From: Tetrapyrgos nigripes
Lineage: Eukaryota > Basidiomycota > Agaricomycetes > Agaricales > Campanellaceae
Reading direction: 5' to 3'
DNA: 64,000 nt
Assembly: GCA_013368315.1 (NCBI GenBank)
Contig: JAACJM010000027.1
Coordinates: forward strand, 1 to 64,000
In this document: one piece after another, positions 23,314-35,384 of the stretch
Layout of the letters: each line of letters starts with the position of its first letter
Position numbering within the stretch: the stretch's first letter is position 1
Position numbers and translations under genes: made by a program
Notes under the pieces: model-generated
What the model was told of the DNA's origin: nothing
Databases searched by the model: none
Seen by the model: only the letters and a program-made list of their open reading frames with translations

Positions 23314-25110
23314 TCAATGTCCCACCTCCTCCCACCCAACCGTCTTCCATAACTCCTCCGGCGTAAGCTCCTTTCCGTCTTTCCGGGAAGAGAAATACCC
23401 ACTGGCGACCTTGGCATCAATTTCGACCTGGGAGTCAGGTGGGATGAGAGTGAATATATGCGCCAAAAAAGGTAGGAAACAAAAAACGAGTAGGGAAGTG
23501 CGCGAAAGAATAAGTGAAATAAATGCAAATACACAACAAAGCCAGACAATCGGAAAATGAGAACGAGATGACGCAGCGAATAAAAAAGTATGAAGTAAAA
23601 ATGATACGGTTGGAGAAGGAAGAACCCAAAAGGGAAAATAAAAAGAACAGTAAAGCCGGAACCGACGAAAATCAGACGAACGGACTCACCAGGCAACCCA
23701 TACCTCCTCACAACATCAATCCCACTCCCTATAACTGCCTCATGCTTCCTATCACTCATCGACACCATATTATCCATTCTTCTCTTCTTTCCGTCTACAC
23801 CTATAGAACCCACCGTCGACGCCGATACCGAGCCAGTGTAAGACGTCTGGCATGAGGGCTTCGAATATAAACCATGGAAATGGGCGAAGAGACATCGTTA
23901 GTTAAGTAGAAGGTGAAGGAAACAAAGTAGTAAAAGGAAAGGAGAGGAACGATGTATGAAAAACCTACCTCATATCCTTAACACCCGCAATACTCGCAAA
24001 ATATCTATCTTCCTCAAATCATACACCAAGTACTTCGTCACCTCTCCCAACGCCGCCCCTTCTTCTCGGAAGCATACGACCACCCCAACACCCTTCATCT
24101 TCCCATCCTGAACCATATCCCTCTGAAATCCCGAATACACTCCTCAACCGCATACACCAAATACGGTTTACACGTACACGTATTCCTCCCAAGGACATCG
24201 CTTCCGTTGCATTCGTCGTGGACTCGGAGAGTAACGTGTACGTCGGATGAAAGGACGAGAGGAGGGCGGGGTCACCGAAGATGTAGGCGGTAAAGTTACC
24301 GATCGGGGGAAGGAAGGTTTTGATATCGGGTCGCGTGATAAGTTCGGCATTCCACTGGTTTCGCTGAAGAGGGAAGACAGAGGGTTTTGGAACTGTAGAG
24401 GAAAGATACGACAAGATTGGGTGAAAGGTGATGAAGTGTTAGGTCAGCAAGCGACGACGAAGAGAAAAACACGCACGACTCACATCCCAACCCTCTCAGC
24501 AACACCCAGAATTACCAAACGGGCTCTACCGTCACCTTCACCTTACTCACAGCAACCTCTACCCCAGGATCAACACTTGGATTCAAACTCCAATCCTCCC
24601 TCTTCACCGGGCTACTCTTCGTCACATTCTTCCCATCCCCTCTCCTCACAGTCTCATCTAGCTTGCTCAGCTTGACATGCGCATGTGCAACCACAATGGA
24701 AGGTCGGATGTCCAAGCCTTCGCCGCCTTCTTCCTTAGTACGAAGCTGGTTAGCAAAAAGATCTGAGGAATGAAGTGAACCCATAGAACGAAAAAAACGA
24801 TTTTGCCAGGTGCTTACCATGACTTGTTGGGTGGGATGCTGAGGGTGAGAGTGTACGAGCGCAGTAGACTGAAATAGGAACCGGTGGGCACCAAGAGCAT
24901 TGAGAGGTTTGATGGAAAAAGGGAGATGGCGAGAGTGAACCAGTGTAGAGAGTGAGGTTGGATACCATGTTGGTCGGGAAAAAAGGAACGGAGGAAAGCT
25001 GCCCAACCCGTCAGCCAAGAATGAACTCAAAAACATCCAATCACTCACCTCCACTGCCCCCAAAATCGACACCCTACATATATTCCTCTCAATCCCGACC
25101 CCTTAGGCAT
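23314..25110 (-). pseudogene. URC1: Urc1-like GTP cyclohydrolase II family gene, frameshifted
   Basis: Read on the minus strand, pieces follow the order expected for fungal Urc1 proteins of uracil catabolism, which carry a GTP cyclohydrolase II-type domain. They are FLFQSTALVHSHPQHPTQQV, RPSIVVAHAHVKLSKLDETV, LITRPDIKTFLPPIGNFTAY, VHDECNGSDVLGRNTCTCKP, VVVCFREEGAALGEVTKYLV, ASIAGVKDM, ALMPDVLHWLGIGVDG, MDNMVSMSDRKHEAVIGSGI and VEIDAKVASGYFS. The EC...CTC cysteines match the zinc ligands of RibA-type enzymes. Several GT-AG introns are clear, but the frame changes by single bases at least four times (before LRVHDEC, after CIRDF, after VYDLRK, after GIGVDG) and part of the segment after YDLRK is missing. 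The gene lies between the inverted protease copies. Uncorrected assembly indels are the alternative to genuine decay. Confidence 0.75.
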
Positions 25111-25114
25111 GGCC

Positions 25115-25640
25115 ACCACCACCTTCACCACTGGTAAGATAACCTGTTGCAGTAAACAGGAAGTCGCCCCGATTATTTCGAATTTTCGGATACGTGGTAT
25201 GGATTGTGGTGGGTAGAGAGAAACATTAAATGGCGTAATGACTGCTGGCAGTTAGAAGGGAAGAATTTTTACTGGAGAGAGAGTAGGATCTTCCCGGTCT
25301 ATCGATTCCGCATGGGTGTTCAGAAGAGAGACGCGTTTATTTGGTTGTGTTGAGATCAAATACTTTCGCCTCCGAGTCAGTCCTTCACCTGGCGTCATGT
25401 ACCGCGCCAGCTACTTACTCACTCATGCAAGGGTTAAGGTACATTACTGCAGCTACTGCTTGTATGCCTCCATTAAAGCTCTTCAAATCCAGCTACGTTT
25501 TGGACGAAAGGTTTACGAGTTTTTTTTTTCTTCGACGAACGAACGGTATAGGCGAGTCAGGTTCAAAGTCAGGGTATAAAGACTAATCATACAGAATTGT
25601 AGCTTAAGCTCAGTCGGTCTCCTGAAGCATACTCTCTAGA
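25115..25640. other. Intergenic, no supported gene
   Basis: An 87-codon ORF (25316-25579) has no recognisable similarity and uses a doubtful start. This stretch is the upstream region of the Urc1-like pseudogene. Nothing else is seen. Confidence 0.4.
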
Positions 25641-25702
25641 ATCCTACCTCGAATACCACCGGCCGAATGGCACCATTCGACCAGTGGTATTCGAGGTAGG
25701 AT
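25641..25702. repeat. 62-bp near-perfect hairpin (foldback element)
   Basis: Left arm 25641-25670 (ATCCTACCTCGAATACCACC...) and right arm 25673-25702 are reverse complements with two mismatches around a 2-bp centre. The same stem occurs, split by an inserted element, at 35599-36293. It lies exactly at the border of homology between the two aspartic protease copies. Confidence 0.85.
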
Positions 25703-28610
25703 TAAGGAAAGGACACTAAACGTCTTGGACGCAGAGAAAGCCGAAGAACAGAACGAGAGCCCAGGAAATTGACAATGTGAGGCTGGGAGAGGGATGGGCC
25801 TCTGTTCCCGCGAGAAAGGGCGGAAAAGGGCGGCCACTGGTTTAAAAAAAAATAACGAAACCAAAACCAAAACCATAATAAAAATGAACATGTAAAACAG
25901 GTAGCGCAGGCGAAATAAAAGCCAAAAGCTAAAAAAATAAAAGACTTCAGACTCACCAAAAAACTATCCCCAACAATCCAACTCGGTACCCCACCACCCC
26001 CTCCTCCTCCCAAATCCAAAGCAAAGAACGCTCCAGCATACATTCCCGTATTGCCAATTTCAAACGCCTTGAAGTCGTCGAGGTCGATAGAGCATGCTTT
26101 TCCTCCATCGCCGTCACATCCCATAGCAGAGTTGACGGTTTGGGAGCAGGGGAAGGCATAGTGGCCTTCAGAGTTGCCTGTGAAAGAGGAGATGAGTAGA
26201 AAGGGAGAAATACGTAGTCAGCACATATACAGTCATTTAGTAGTCCTTGAGCCAGTCGTAGTCCTTGAGCCACTCGCGAAAATTTGTATATTTTTGATAG
26301 TTCCCATTGTATTTTCTGCTTCTAAAGTACTCTATAATTGAGAAATACACTTCCTTCATCTTTCATGAGGAGCTTGACCATCATGAGTGAGATATGCAGG
26401 TGTGGTGCCCAGATAACTGTCCAATTTGACTGATTTTCAGACGCGTCAAATTTTGGGATTCGCCTGGGGATCGTTTTGGGGCATTTTGTGACCGAAAATT
26501 TTACCTGATCATGAAGATGATGTTTAGCCCTTGATGTCCCAATACTTGTTTAGGCAGTAGATCGATAAGCAATACACTGGGAGGCTCTTGAAAACTAGGC
26601 CGGAAAAAGCGTGACAGCCAAATGCGACCTTCGGACTTGATTGACGCATTTACATAACGCTTGTCACAATGGCTCAAGGACTCCAAAAGCGTGACATTTG
26701 GACCTTCTCGATAAAATATTTCCTATACGACTATACTACTTGTACATACAATTTACTGTAGCTAGAAATGTACTCAAGGGGTTGCTGGAGCAACTGAATA
26801 AAAAAAGAATGGCCTAATTCCACAGTGTCGAGTATCAGAGACTCGATTCAAATTACTGGCTCAAGGACTACTAAATGACTGTATAGTCCGTAATACCACA
26901 ATCAACGGAACTACTCTACTTACCATTCAACGCCTGCGAATTTGGAACATTCTTGTAAATGGCATCTATAATCTCCGGAGGTCCGCCGATCAAGGTCGTT
27001 CCGGTATCTATGGCGGTGAAGCTTTCGGAGTTTGAGGATGAGGGGAGAGAGACGGACTGAGAGTTGATGGTGAGGGTGGTGAGGGATTGGATCCAGTAGG
27101 TTTCGGCACCGGAGGGGATGTTGTAGTATTCTATGTCGCCGGTGAAGAGGGAGGAGCTGGTGAAGCCTGTAGAGAAGAAGTGGTTAGTAATGCTGATAGT
27201 GGAAGGTAGGGAGTGAAAGTGAAAGAGAAGGATGCAAAGCGGAGTAAACGGAGAGGGATTTTAAAAAAGAAATAACAGAAAATTTCGAAAAATCGAAAAA
27301 GACCTCGGGATGTCAAAGGTACTGTACTTCATCGTCCAACACCGCCAATGCGAGAACTAGCCCACTGGACCAGTCAACAGTTCCGGTGTCGACGTCACAG
27401 AAAATCATTTCAACGCCAATCCGTTAACGGCCTCTAACCCACCCGGTTCCCGTAAGAGAACGACGGTGATGCCAGAGGGAGAGAAACGAGAAACAGAAGG
27501 GAAAACAAAACAGCGAGAACGAAAGAAGAGAGAGAAAAACACAAGAACCGAGGATCAGGCTGCAAATCTCAAAAGCCAAAAGCCAAAACATTGAAGAGAA
27601 AGCGAAGAAAGTGGTATAGGACATGCTGGGAGAGGGCGGGTATGAAGAAGGTATGTGTAATTGTCCTGAACAATGGGGATATGCGGAAGATAAATGAAAA
27701 AAGCCAAGAAGAAGAGATTAAGCAAGTGTAGTACGGACAAGGCAACAATCTCTGTAGTGGTGGCAACGAACAAAATAACGAAAAGCCAAGCCAAAAGAAA
27801 CCACTCACTCAGAGTAAAGCTCCCTCCAACTTCCTCCTGCCTCGCCTTCGGATCCTGATTAAACCTCGTCAACTGGAAGGCCATCAACGGTTCGTCCCAA
27901 ACCGCATCCTTCGCTCCTGCCAAGGTCTGCGTAGCTCCACTACTCGAAATACTCTGCCAAGTCAACCCCATCGACCCACTAACTGGGTCATTCAACAGCC
28001 CATCTGAGACATCATCACAAACAGCAAACACTTGATCAACCACAGAGAATCCGGCCATGGCGACGGAATCCGAAACGAGGGTACCTGATGCGGCACCGGA
28101 ACCATAGGTGATGGAGAAGGGCTGGTTGAGGTTTTTGAGTGAGGAGGCCGGGTTGCTTTGTGTAGATTGGTGACGGAATTGGCGGCGGGATTTGGAGGAG
28201 AGGGAGAGGGTAGGTGTGCTTCCGCACGTAGTGCAACCTGACCCTGTGATCCAGAGGTCTGAGGAACCGGTGTCGAGGATGACGTTGTAGGGAACGGGAG
28301 GGTTGCCGATGGTGATGGTACCGAAAAATGAAGAATCGGCGCCTTGGTTGACGATACTGTGGACAGACTAGTATCATTTCAAAAGAAGAATAAAGAGGAA
28401 TACGAAGCCAAATGAACAAAGAAGGTAAACGTACGCGTTCGTCCCAGAAGCCCTCTTCTTCTTCACTGGTGCAGAACCAGAGGTTGTGTATTTGGATCTC
28501 AAACCCTCCGTGTTAAATTTGGCCCAGGCACTCCAATCTTCTTCAGACAACTGGGTAGGTCTTTGTCGTTGCATAAGGCTTATAGAGACTCCTTGACCTT
28601 GACCTTGTAC
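25702..28610 (-). CDS. A1 (pepsin-family) aspartic protease, signal-peptide exon not found
   Basis: Exons by splice signals are: about 28610-28435 (propeptide, ends KKKRASGTNA), 28356-27809, 27166-26924, 26177-25957, and a doubtful last exon 25836-25702. The first catalytic motif is in VILDTGSSDLWI, the flap tyrosine in ITYGSGAASGTL, the second catalytic motif in AIDTGTTLIGG, and the C-terminal lobe ends PSWIVGDSFL, all in correct family order. Such enzymes are normally secreted or vacuolar peptidases. No signal peptide exon is recognisable upstream and the last exon lacks the usual tail, so the gene may be truncated at both ends. Two introns are unusually long: 642 bp, and 746 bp because of a TIR element. 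The stop adjoins a hairpin repeat. Confidence 0.7.
26230..26881. mobile_element. Non-autonomous TIR element inside a protease intron
   Basis: The ends are inverted repeats of about 27 bp beginning CAGTCATTTAGTAGTCCTTG, flanked on both sides by TATA. The homologous intron in the inverted protease copy (near 21778) reads GGACTATATGG with no insert, so this is a paralogous empty site. A second partial copy of the inner TIR (TAGTCCTTGAGCCA) lies just inside. There is no ORF of note. CAGT ends with a TA-rich target suggest a Tc1/mariner-type MITE; the target duplication could be TA or TATA. Confidence 0.8.
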
Positions 28611-28619
28611 TAAATTAAT

Positions 28620-29376
28620 GGGGGGACCCACAATGGTCATAGTGGAATTTGTTATAATATAAACTATATAGATCCCTGGGCTACAAACATTAATGAACGC
28701 AGCATCACATATCGTGGATGTAATCGACATCATATTGTCCATGCACAAAGTTCGCGCCTGGAAATTGGTTGAAACATAAAGTGAATTGTAGGATTATCAT
28801 TCCCAAGAACTTAGGGTTACTAGAGACTTCTAGGGTCTAACTAGGGTCAAAATCTTAGGGTGGCTAGGGTGGCTAGGGTAGGTTGACACTGTTTATATGA
28901 GAAATAAACAGGCAACATATGCACTTGGACCATGTATGTAGCGTCATGGACGCTGCGCGAGTGCTATGTGTACCATTCAGACATGTAGGACAGATCTATG
29001 ACTGAACATACATGCAAAAGATACACTCGGACTATGCACGTAGCGTCCTGGACGCTAGGGATGTGTCTGAAGACATCTGAATAGACAATGATATGATCTA
29101 ATTTAGTAGCGCGGACCGTGTACGTAGCGTCCTACCTATTTACGTGGTACCACTCAGTTATAACTAATCATCTTTCATCTTTCATCATTCAAACTGATAT
29201 GACAAAATCGAAGACCGGCCTTATCATCCTTCTGAAATTCAGCTGACGTTGTGCGGTATCAAGGCTGATGTCAAGATGGAGGGCAGGGTGGGAGGAGTAA
29301 GCTAGAAGGACATGAACCAAACAGAAAAACCTCTCATTTCAAGTATGTTGCAAAATGTATCAAGTACAGATATCCA
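28620..29376. repeat. Intergenic repeats with AGCGTCCTGGACGCT palindromes
   Basis: Three related phrases (GTAGCGTCATGGACGCT, GTAGCGTCCTGGACGCTA, GTAGCGTCCTACC) lie between 28937 and 29135. The section around 28995-29110 matches the reverse complement of the flanks of the TIR element at 56100-56576, where it is interrupted by that element. GGGTGGCTAGGGTGGCTAGGGT-like repeats occur near 28857-28880. No gene is visible. Confidence 0.6.
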
Positions 29377-30425
29377 TTAGAGTAGATCATGGCTTTCCTG
29401 CCAAACCTCCACCATCTTGTTATGGAAAAATGGATCCAAAACGGACATCCAAACCATGCCAACACTATTTTCCAATCCCTTTATCTTCCCATCATCTCTA
29501 TCTCGCTCAAACATCCCTACAACGAAGCCGTCTGCATCCAACACAAAGGCTAAACCAACAATGTTAGGATAATCATCTTTATGATCATCCATATACGAAA
29601 TGAGCTGCTTCTCTGCTGCAAGTCTGTGTTGTAATTTGTTTTCCACAATAAGGATGATATAGTCGCGGACAGGGCGAAGCAATGAACTAAGGAAATCTGG
29701 CTTGCGGATCTTCCCTTTGCCCACCGCACAGTTCAGTTCGTCAACCTGAATATTAACGCAAGAAGGATCGTGTCCCATTGGCAAGTTCAACAGAATACCT
29801 TCGAGTCCCATTTCAAGAGATCCGAAAGAAATCTCCTCGCCATCTGAATTTGACGGTCCTGATATCGGCGTACTTGACCTTTGAGTGGCAAAGTCAAGGC
29901 TTGTGTCTGGAGAATCATTATATATTGCCAGCGTCGACCATTCGGCTTGGGTTTCCTTCGCCTTTAGATCAGTAGTGGGAAGGCGATAAGTTGCCTGTGG
30001 TCCGTGGAAATAGTCTTCGTCGATTGCGAGATACCAGTTAAGGACAGCATTTCCCAAGACATCGGCGGTGGATTCAAAGCGATGGGCAACCTCTCCTTTT
30101 TGAGTCATCTCCAGGCGGTCTTTCAGCATGCCCATTATTGGCTTGGGGGTGTATATGTCCTGACTGATTGTAAGCGCGGAATTGAAGAGGAATTGATTTC
30201 GTACCTTTTCAGCCAAAATTTTAAGCCTTTTTTTGATATCTTCGAGCTGCTTACTGGCCACCGATTTGGTCATCTTTTGGTGCCCAGTCCTAGGCCCTGG
30301 AGCCACGGGCATGTTTAATTTTCTTATGATTGAAGTATGAGTTATGAAAATGAGCTTACCTCGATGACATTTTGGAGTGCTTTGCATTCGTCTAGGATCA
30401 GCTTGATAATAGTGGGCTTATGCAT
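29377..30425 (-). CDS. PD-(D/E)XK nuclease-like protein, 320 aa (divergent pair B)
   Basis: Exon 1 (30425-30360, MHKPTIIKLILDECKALQNV...) and exon 2 (30273-29377) are joined by an 86-bp GTAAGC...AAAAG intron in phase 0. A further in-frame 45-bp intron (GTACGA...GTCAG) may exist near 30205-30161. The C-terminal third has PD at 214-215, then a hydrophobic strand ending in ENK at 233-235 (DYIILIVENKL), then a helix with glutamine 245 and a strand (IVGLAFVLDADGFVVGMF). Spacing and order fit the PD-(D/E)XK catalytic core. The N-terminal two thirds are unrecognised. Architecture, size and divergent partner mirror the gene at 17779-18863, though overall sequence similarity is low by eye. Nuclease activity is an inference. 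Confidence 0.65.
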
Positions 30426-30533
30426 CGTGGTGGTCCAGGTTTAAGCACTGGTTTGAGTTGATTGCGTCATTGGAAGCCACGCGCCAACCATCACGTGAAG
30501 TTGAAAAAACCACGCCCTTAAAGTTAAACCACC
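30426..30533. promoter_or_regulatory. 108-bp shared intergenic region of divergent pair B
   Basis: The two start codons are only 108 bp apart and point outwards, so the region must hold both promoters. It contains TCACGTG (30491-30497), also present in the corresponding region of pair A. Confidence 0.5.
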
Positions 30534-31017
30534 ATGACCTCTTCCCAGTTTCCTATCCCTTTCGTTGTTGGCCTAGCTCTAACGCGTACGCAGCTTGACC
30601 AGCTTGCAAAGCATCACCTTGGTGACGATTTCCCTGAAAGTGCTAACGGCGGTGACATCGCATACGCTCTGGAACGCTATTGGGAGGACAACTGCATCGA
30701 CCGTACAATACTCAACCTGAACGAAGTGCCATATCGCTTTTTTTGCGTTTTGGATGTCTTTCCTTCGCTAAATGGTGCTCCGCCACGACTAGGCCTCACT
30801 AAAAACGGCCTTCGGATGCACTGGTTCAGTTTCGGGGAAGCTTGGAACAGTGTGAAGTTGCTGAGCCGAAGGTGGCCTAGGGATCTGCCAGGTGTGTAAC
30901 TGTTCCCTGTTTTTTTTTGAACTGTTTCTGATTGAATTTACGTGCTCAGAACCGAAATGGCTTTATCCCAAGATGCATGCAACAATGAAGCGAATGGAGG
31001 CTGCTAAGAAGGAGTAA
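30534..31017 (+). CDS. Unrecognised 141-aa protein (partner in divergent pair B)
   Basis: Exon 1 is 30534-30891 and exon 2 is 30950-31017, separated by a 58-bp GTGTGT...CTCAG intron; the joined frame is continuous and ends KMHATMKRMEAAKKE. The protein starts MTSSQFPIPFVVGLALTRTQ. It looks compact and soluble, with a basic C-terminal helix and no signal peptide. I do not recognise a family and see no convincing similarity to the partner in pair A. Its immediate head-to-head position suggests co-expression with the PD-(D/E)XK-like gene. Confidence 0.7.
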
Positions 31018-34000
31018 CACAGGTACATATCCTTCTTTCCTCCTATCTTAGACTAGCATTGACATCGCATCTGTCTCGTATTTATCGTCTATATTCTTTG
31101 GTCTCAAGTTTGTATAACTTATATGATGATTCCCGAGTACCTTTATGGACTCCGACCTCTTATGTACATGTATGTATGTAGCAACAGAGGTTCTACATGC
31201 CAACGCGTACAGTCATGGATATACAAGAGATCCCGAGAGTGCTATCTCCTCTTGTACTGGTGCGACATTCAGTCTCACAGACCTCGTTGATTATTATGTG
31301 CCTCATCCTCCAACGCCACCACCACCCAGCCCACGAGATGTTTGACTTTTTACCATTTTCGACAGAAAGGAGGCTTCGTTATATCTTCTGCTGACCCTAT
31401 ACCTCAGTGAGGTTTCCCCGGATAATATGCACCACACTCCTTCCGAAATTATTGTTGACAATGAGAGCTGTAAAAAGAGCCGAAAGCTGAGCTTCAGCAA
31501 GACTGGGAATGGAGAGGAACAGATGCGAATAGATGGTGACAGGGATAGACGGTGGAGAGGAGCGTGCTAGTGAACCGAAAGAGAGGTGTCCTCTGGGAAA
31601 AGCCGGAGAAGGATGCTAGATTCTGAAGGTGCAGAGAGGAATTCCGAGTGGAGACGTGTGGAAGCGATGATGAACGACGATATGAGGAGGACTAGAGAGA
31701 TGGGGTATGGGGATACATGGAAAGGAGTCGGTCTAACGAGGTATGGGTCATATTTACGCTGCCTACATCAGCCCCCACAGAGTCAATCCTTTCTCATTGT
31801 CCAACTTCCTACTCTCTCGTTCCTTCTCGCTTCACCACTCCCACTTTCAGCGACATGAAGAGTCATGTCCTCCGCCATGGATATGCATCTCCCCTTCGTC
31901 TTTGCCTCCCATCCATCCTTCACTCGGTCTTAGTGCATGCAAACTCTCATCGTCGATAGAGGAACCAATGGTGGGAGGCTTTAGCGTAGCAGGCAAGCAT
32001 GGAGGCTGTTCTCAGGCACTGGATCCCGGAGGTGCAATGAAGACATGTTGAGAGTGGCATTGGGAGGTGATGAGGGTAGATATGGGATGGGATGAATGCT
32101 GGACACCGGACACCGGGTAGTGAGGGAGCGGAATTGAGTTACACGCACGGGAACGTGGGGAGGAGGAGGATTCTATTACCATGGCCATGGTCCAAGTGCT
32201 GAACGCTGGGTTCCGGGAAGCACCCCAATGTGTCTATGTAATACTTCATCGTTCCCGGGACTACCAACCTGAGAGTTGTTGAGGTAGACATGAGGACATA
32301 GTCGACGTTGCAGGTCAGGATGGAAGCTGTTGAGATCTGGTGAGTGCCAAGTTTTTCGTTGATAAGCTCTCTCGAAGGCGTTCCTCACCGTGTTGGCTAA
32401 TATCTAGCTCTCCCTCTTGCTCGTCCCGTGGTAACGCCAACGTCGTGCTCCTCTTCCTTCATCAACACTTGGGTGATTGTCTGTCACCGCTGGGCCTTTA
32501 GTGCAAGTGCGAGTAGAGCTGGAGGGGATACAGATGGCATTAGTCTGACGCTTTTGGGGACGAATGGAATGGGGGGAATACAGGGAACAGAGGTATATCT
32601 ACGAGGATGACGAGTGGGTTAGGTGGCTTATGGTTCGGCTTCAGTGCGGGTGGGATGGGGTATATGGAAATGATTGTCATGGATGCTGTTGGTATGAAAA
32701 GTTCCTTGATGGCTTCCAGCATTGGTGATACAGGTCTGTCTATGTATGTATTGGCCGTTTGATTGGGAAAGTGACTGAACGAGGACACGGAAAGGTGATG
32801 AAGATGGCTGGACACACCTAGAGGTTTCTCAGCCAGCAATGGTTGTGAGATGCAAAGGAAGCCCTAAAAAAGTCTGCTTCCATGCAAAACCCCTCACCCT
32901 ACAGCTAAACCTCACCACCATGCGCCAGAAGAAGGTACCAGCAGTTGCATCATCTATATAAGTAGGACGAGATGCAGGTAGGCATAGAGAAAGAACTGCG
33001 AAGACATAGGAGCTAAGGACTTTTGCATTTGGTGTTTCAGGTCGGAAATGATTAGGGCCAGGTGGAGAGAACGGACCACTAGAGCGAGCGAGCTACAGCT
33101 TGAGGGAGAGTTCGGATGTTGAGGTTGATGGATTAATCGATTAGGATTTGCTAGTGCTACTTGCTTCGTTTCCGGAAATTGCTGTTATAAGCTGGTATTT
33201 TGAGTTCTTGAGGGTTGAGTCGTGCAGAAGAGAGAGGGAAGGCAGTACAAGAATGCAGTAGACAAGACAATGGCGGTTGGAAGCAAGTGCCGCGTGTCAG
33301 CAGAACGCCCACGTGCGCTAGATTAATGATAATTTTCTGTTTTTGGTGTGTTAGTAATTGCACAGAAACTCGCTTTAACGCAGATCTTCGGTAAATGACC
33401 ACGCTTCCGACAATCATTGAGAAGCCCTACATCCTGCATATTAAGCTTGAGGATTGATAGAGAGCTCGGTGTCCTAGCTGAAGGATCCCGATTGAAAGTA
33501 TCTTTTTGGACCATATACTTACATGAAAAATCCAATGTTGGCTTGTTGAGTGTGTAATCTGATCAGACGATGTCAGAGCCGTATTCTTGAGGCTTATGGA
33601 CCTGTAAGAGGTCAGTCTAGAGTTACGAGGCCTTTAGGCTGAGTTAACTTAGGTTGACCTCGAAAATGTTCCCAGGGGTTCAGTCTCCCACCCCTTTTCA
33701 TCCGGTCTCTACCTTCCCGACAGCCGAAATGTGTCTAGACTCGGTCTGGACTGGGTCCAATGACCGCTGGTGACGTCGACAACCACGACGTCATGCTAGC
33801 GTGTCGAGTGTGTCGACTCGTCTTGCTCGCAGCTCATCATGTTTCCCCCCACCTCAAATCCCTCTAAAAGCAAACCAGATCCAATGGGGAAAGTATATAT
33901 ATTGGTCAACAAGGACCTCAACCGCTGGGAACTGTCGCTTTTGAAGAGATACTTAGAAGGAAAGGCCAGAGAGAAACTGAAACCTTTTTCTATGTATGTC

Positions 34001-35380
34001 TACATTGCGCCTACATAAGTGTACTGACTCACCTATCTTCACAGGTGCATTCAACTACGCCCATAGTTCCGTCAGTACCTTCTCGACTCACCATGCCAAC
34101 CTTGCAACCCTCCGCTGCCTGCGCATCGTTGCACGCATGCTCAACCCTACCAACACCCGTTCCCTCTCTACTAGGCATCTGATACCCCTCTCCCACTCTC
34201 ATTGCTCCTCTCTGTCTCCAAAGTATCTTTGTTCAAGACGGCTTACTCGCCCCCAACGTGTTCTGGTCTTCACCTGAGTCAGGCATTGCCATTGGTGTTG
34301 ACGTTGGTTTCTCATGCCTTTATGTGATGGGTGACTTGGTGTTTAGATTGGGCTTTGCGCTCTTCACTGCGTAACTGTCGTGTTGACATGAAGCTAGAGT
34401 TGAGTTGGATTTAGCCGTTGCGTTGGGTGTCTGGCAGCGCGTTGATGATCTTTGGATGTTAGTTTCGATTTTTTCCTCCTTAGCACATACATACTTAAGC
34501 TTATTTCACTCATACTACTTTGTAAGTAGCTGCTATGTAGTCAATACAAGAGTGAAATTTTGGTATGATCTTGTTGAGGAGGGCCTCATACCTTGCCATG
34601 CGAAGCAGTGGCATCTTTCCCCAGTAGATATTGATAAGGATTATTCCTATTGTGGTATTTAGGCCGACGACACTTCATGCCGTCTTCAGTCTTTGTGTAT
34701 GTTACCCAAGGTGATGCTGAAAGACAATTTATGTACTGTCATACTCGACATTAGAGCAAATGCGCCTGTCTTGTGCTCGTTACACCTTCCTTGTCCCTGT
34801 TTGAACCACGTGAAGCGACCATATGCATAAGTATTTACATGACTATAAGTTATCATACAGGTAATGTAGTATGCCTGTAAATGTATGCAATTGGTCCAAA
34901 AATTGTCTTGAGAATCGAGTCTAGGGCGAAAAAAAATAGGGTGTCAGCACTTCTGTTACGAATGGAAAAAGTTGCGTACCAATATATACCCTGGACAGCA
35001 CCCCTTCATTCCCTAACATTGCTTCTCTGCTCGAGCTGATGAATCAGAGAGAAGGTTGCGCAGTTTGACCATTGTGTGGTACATTCTAGGCCGAAGCTAT
35101 TCAGGTTCTGATACAGCCTTCAGCAGATTATAGGATGAGTCCATGCTAGACTACTTACGCAGTGCATCATTATGCCAAGGTCGACATACACATGTCACCG
35201 TCTTCCATGCTGCAGGATTCCCGAGTTCGTGTCGCAAGGCTGCTAACCGCTGGTGGTTCAAGGTCGGTCTTGGAGCTTTTCCATCCATAGATGGCAAGAC
35301 CTCGAGAATGTGGAGATAGCAAGATGGTTCACTTCCACCTGGTCCAGATAAGAGCGGAACATACGGGGTCAGGTTTGAGG
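31018..35380. other. Long intergenic stretch with only weak ORFs
   Basis: ORFs of 60-104 codons overlap on both strands (31586-32051, 32176-32388 minus, 32540-32839 minus, 33996-34277), none recognisable. A short possible exon starts at 33882 (MGKVYILVNKDLNRWELSLL...) and reaches a GTATGT...TTCACAG intron at about 33994-34045, but no continuing frame is convincing. No RNA gene or TIR pair was found. Confidence 0.4.
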
Positions 35381-35384
35381 GAAT

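Noticed and set aside
23523..23855. 110-codon plus ORF
   Set aside because: It runs antisense over the last intron and exon of the Urc1-like gene and has intron-like composition.
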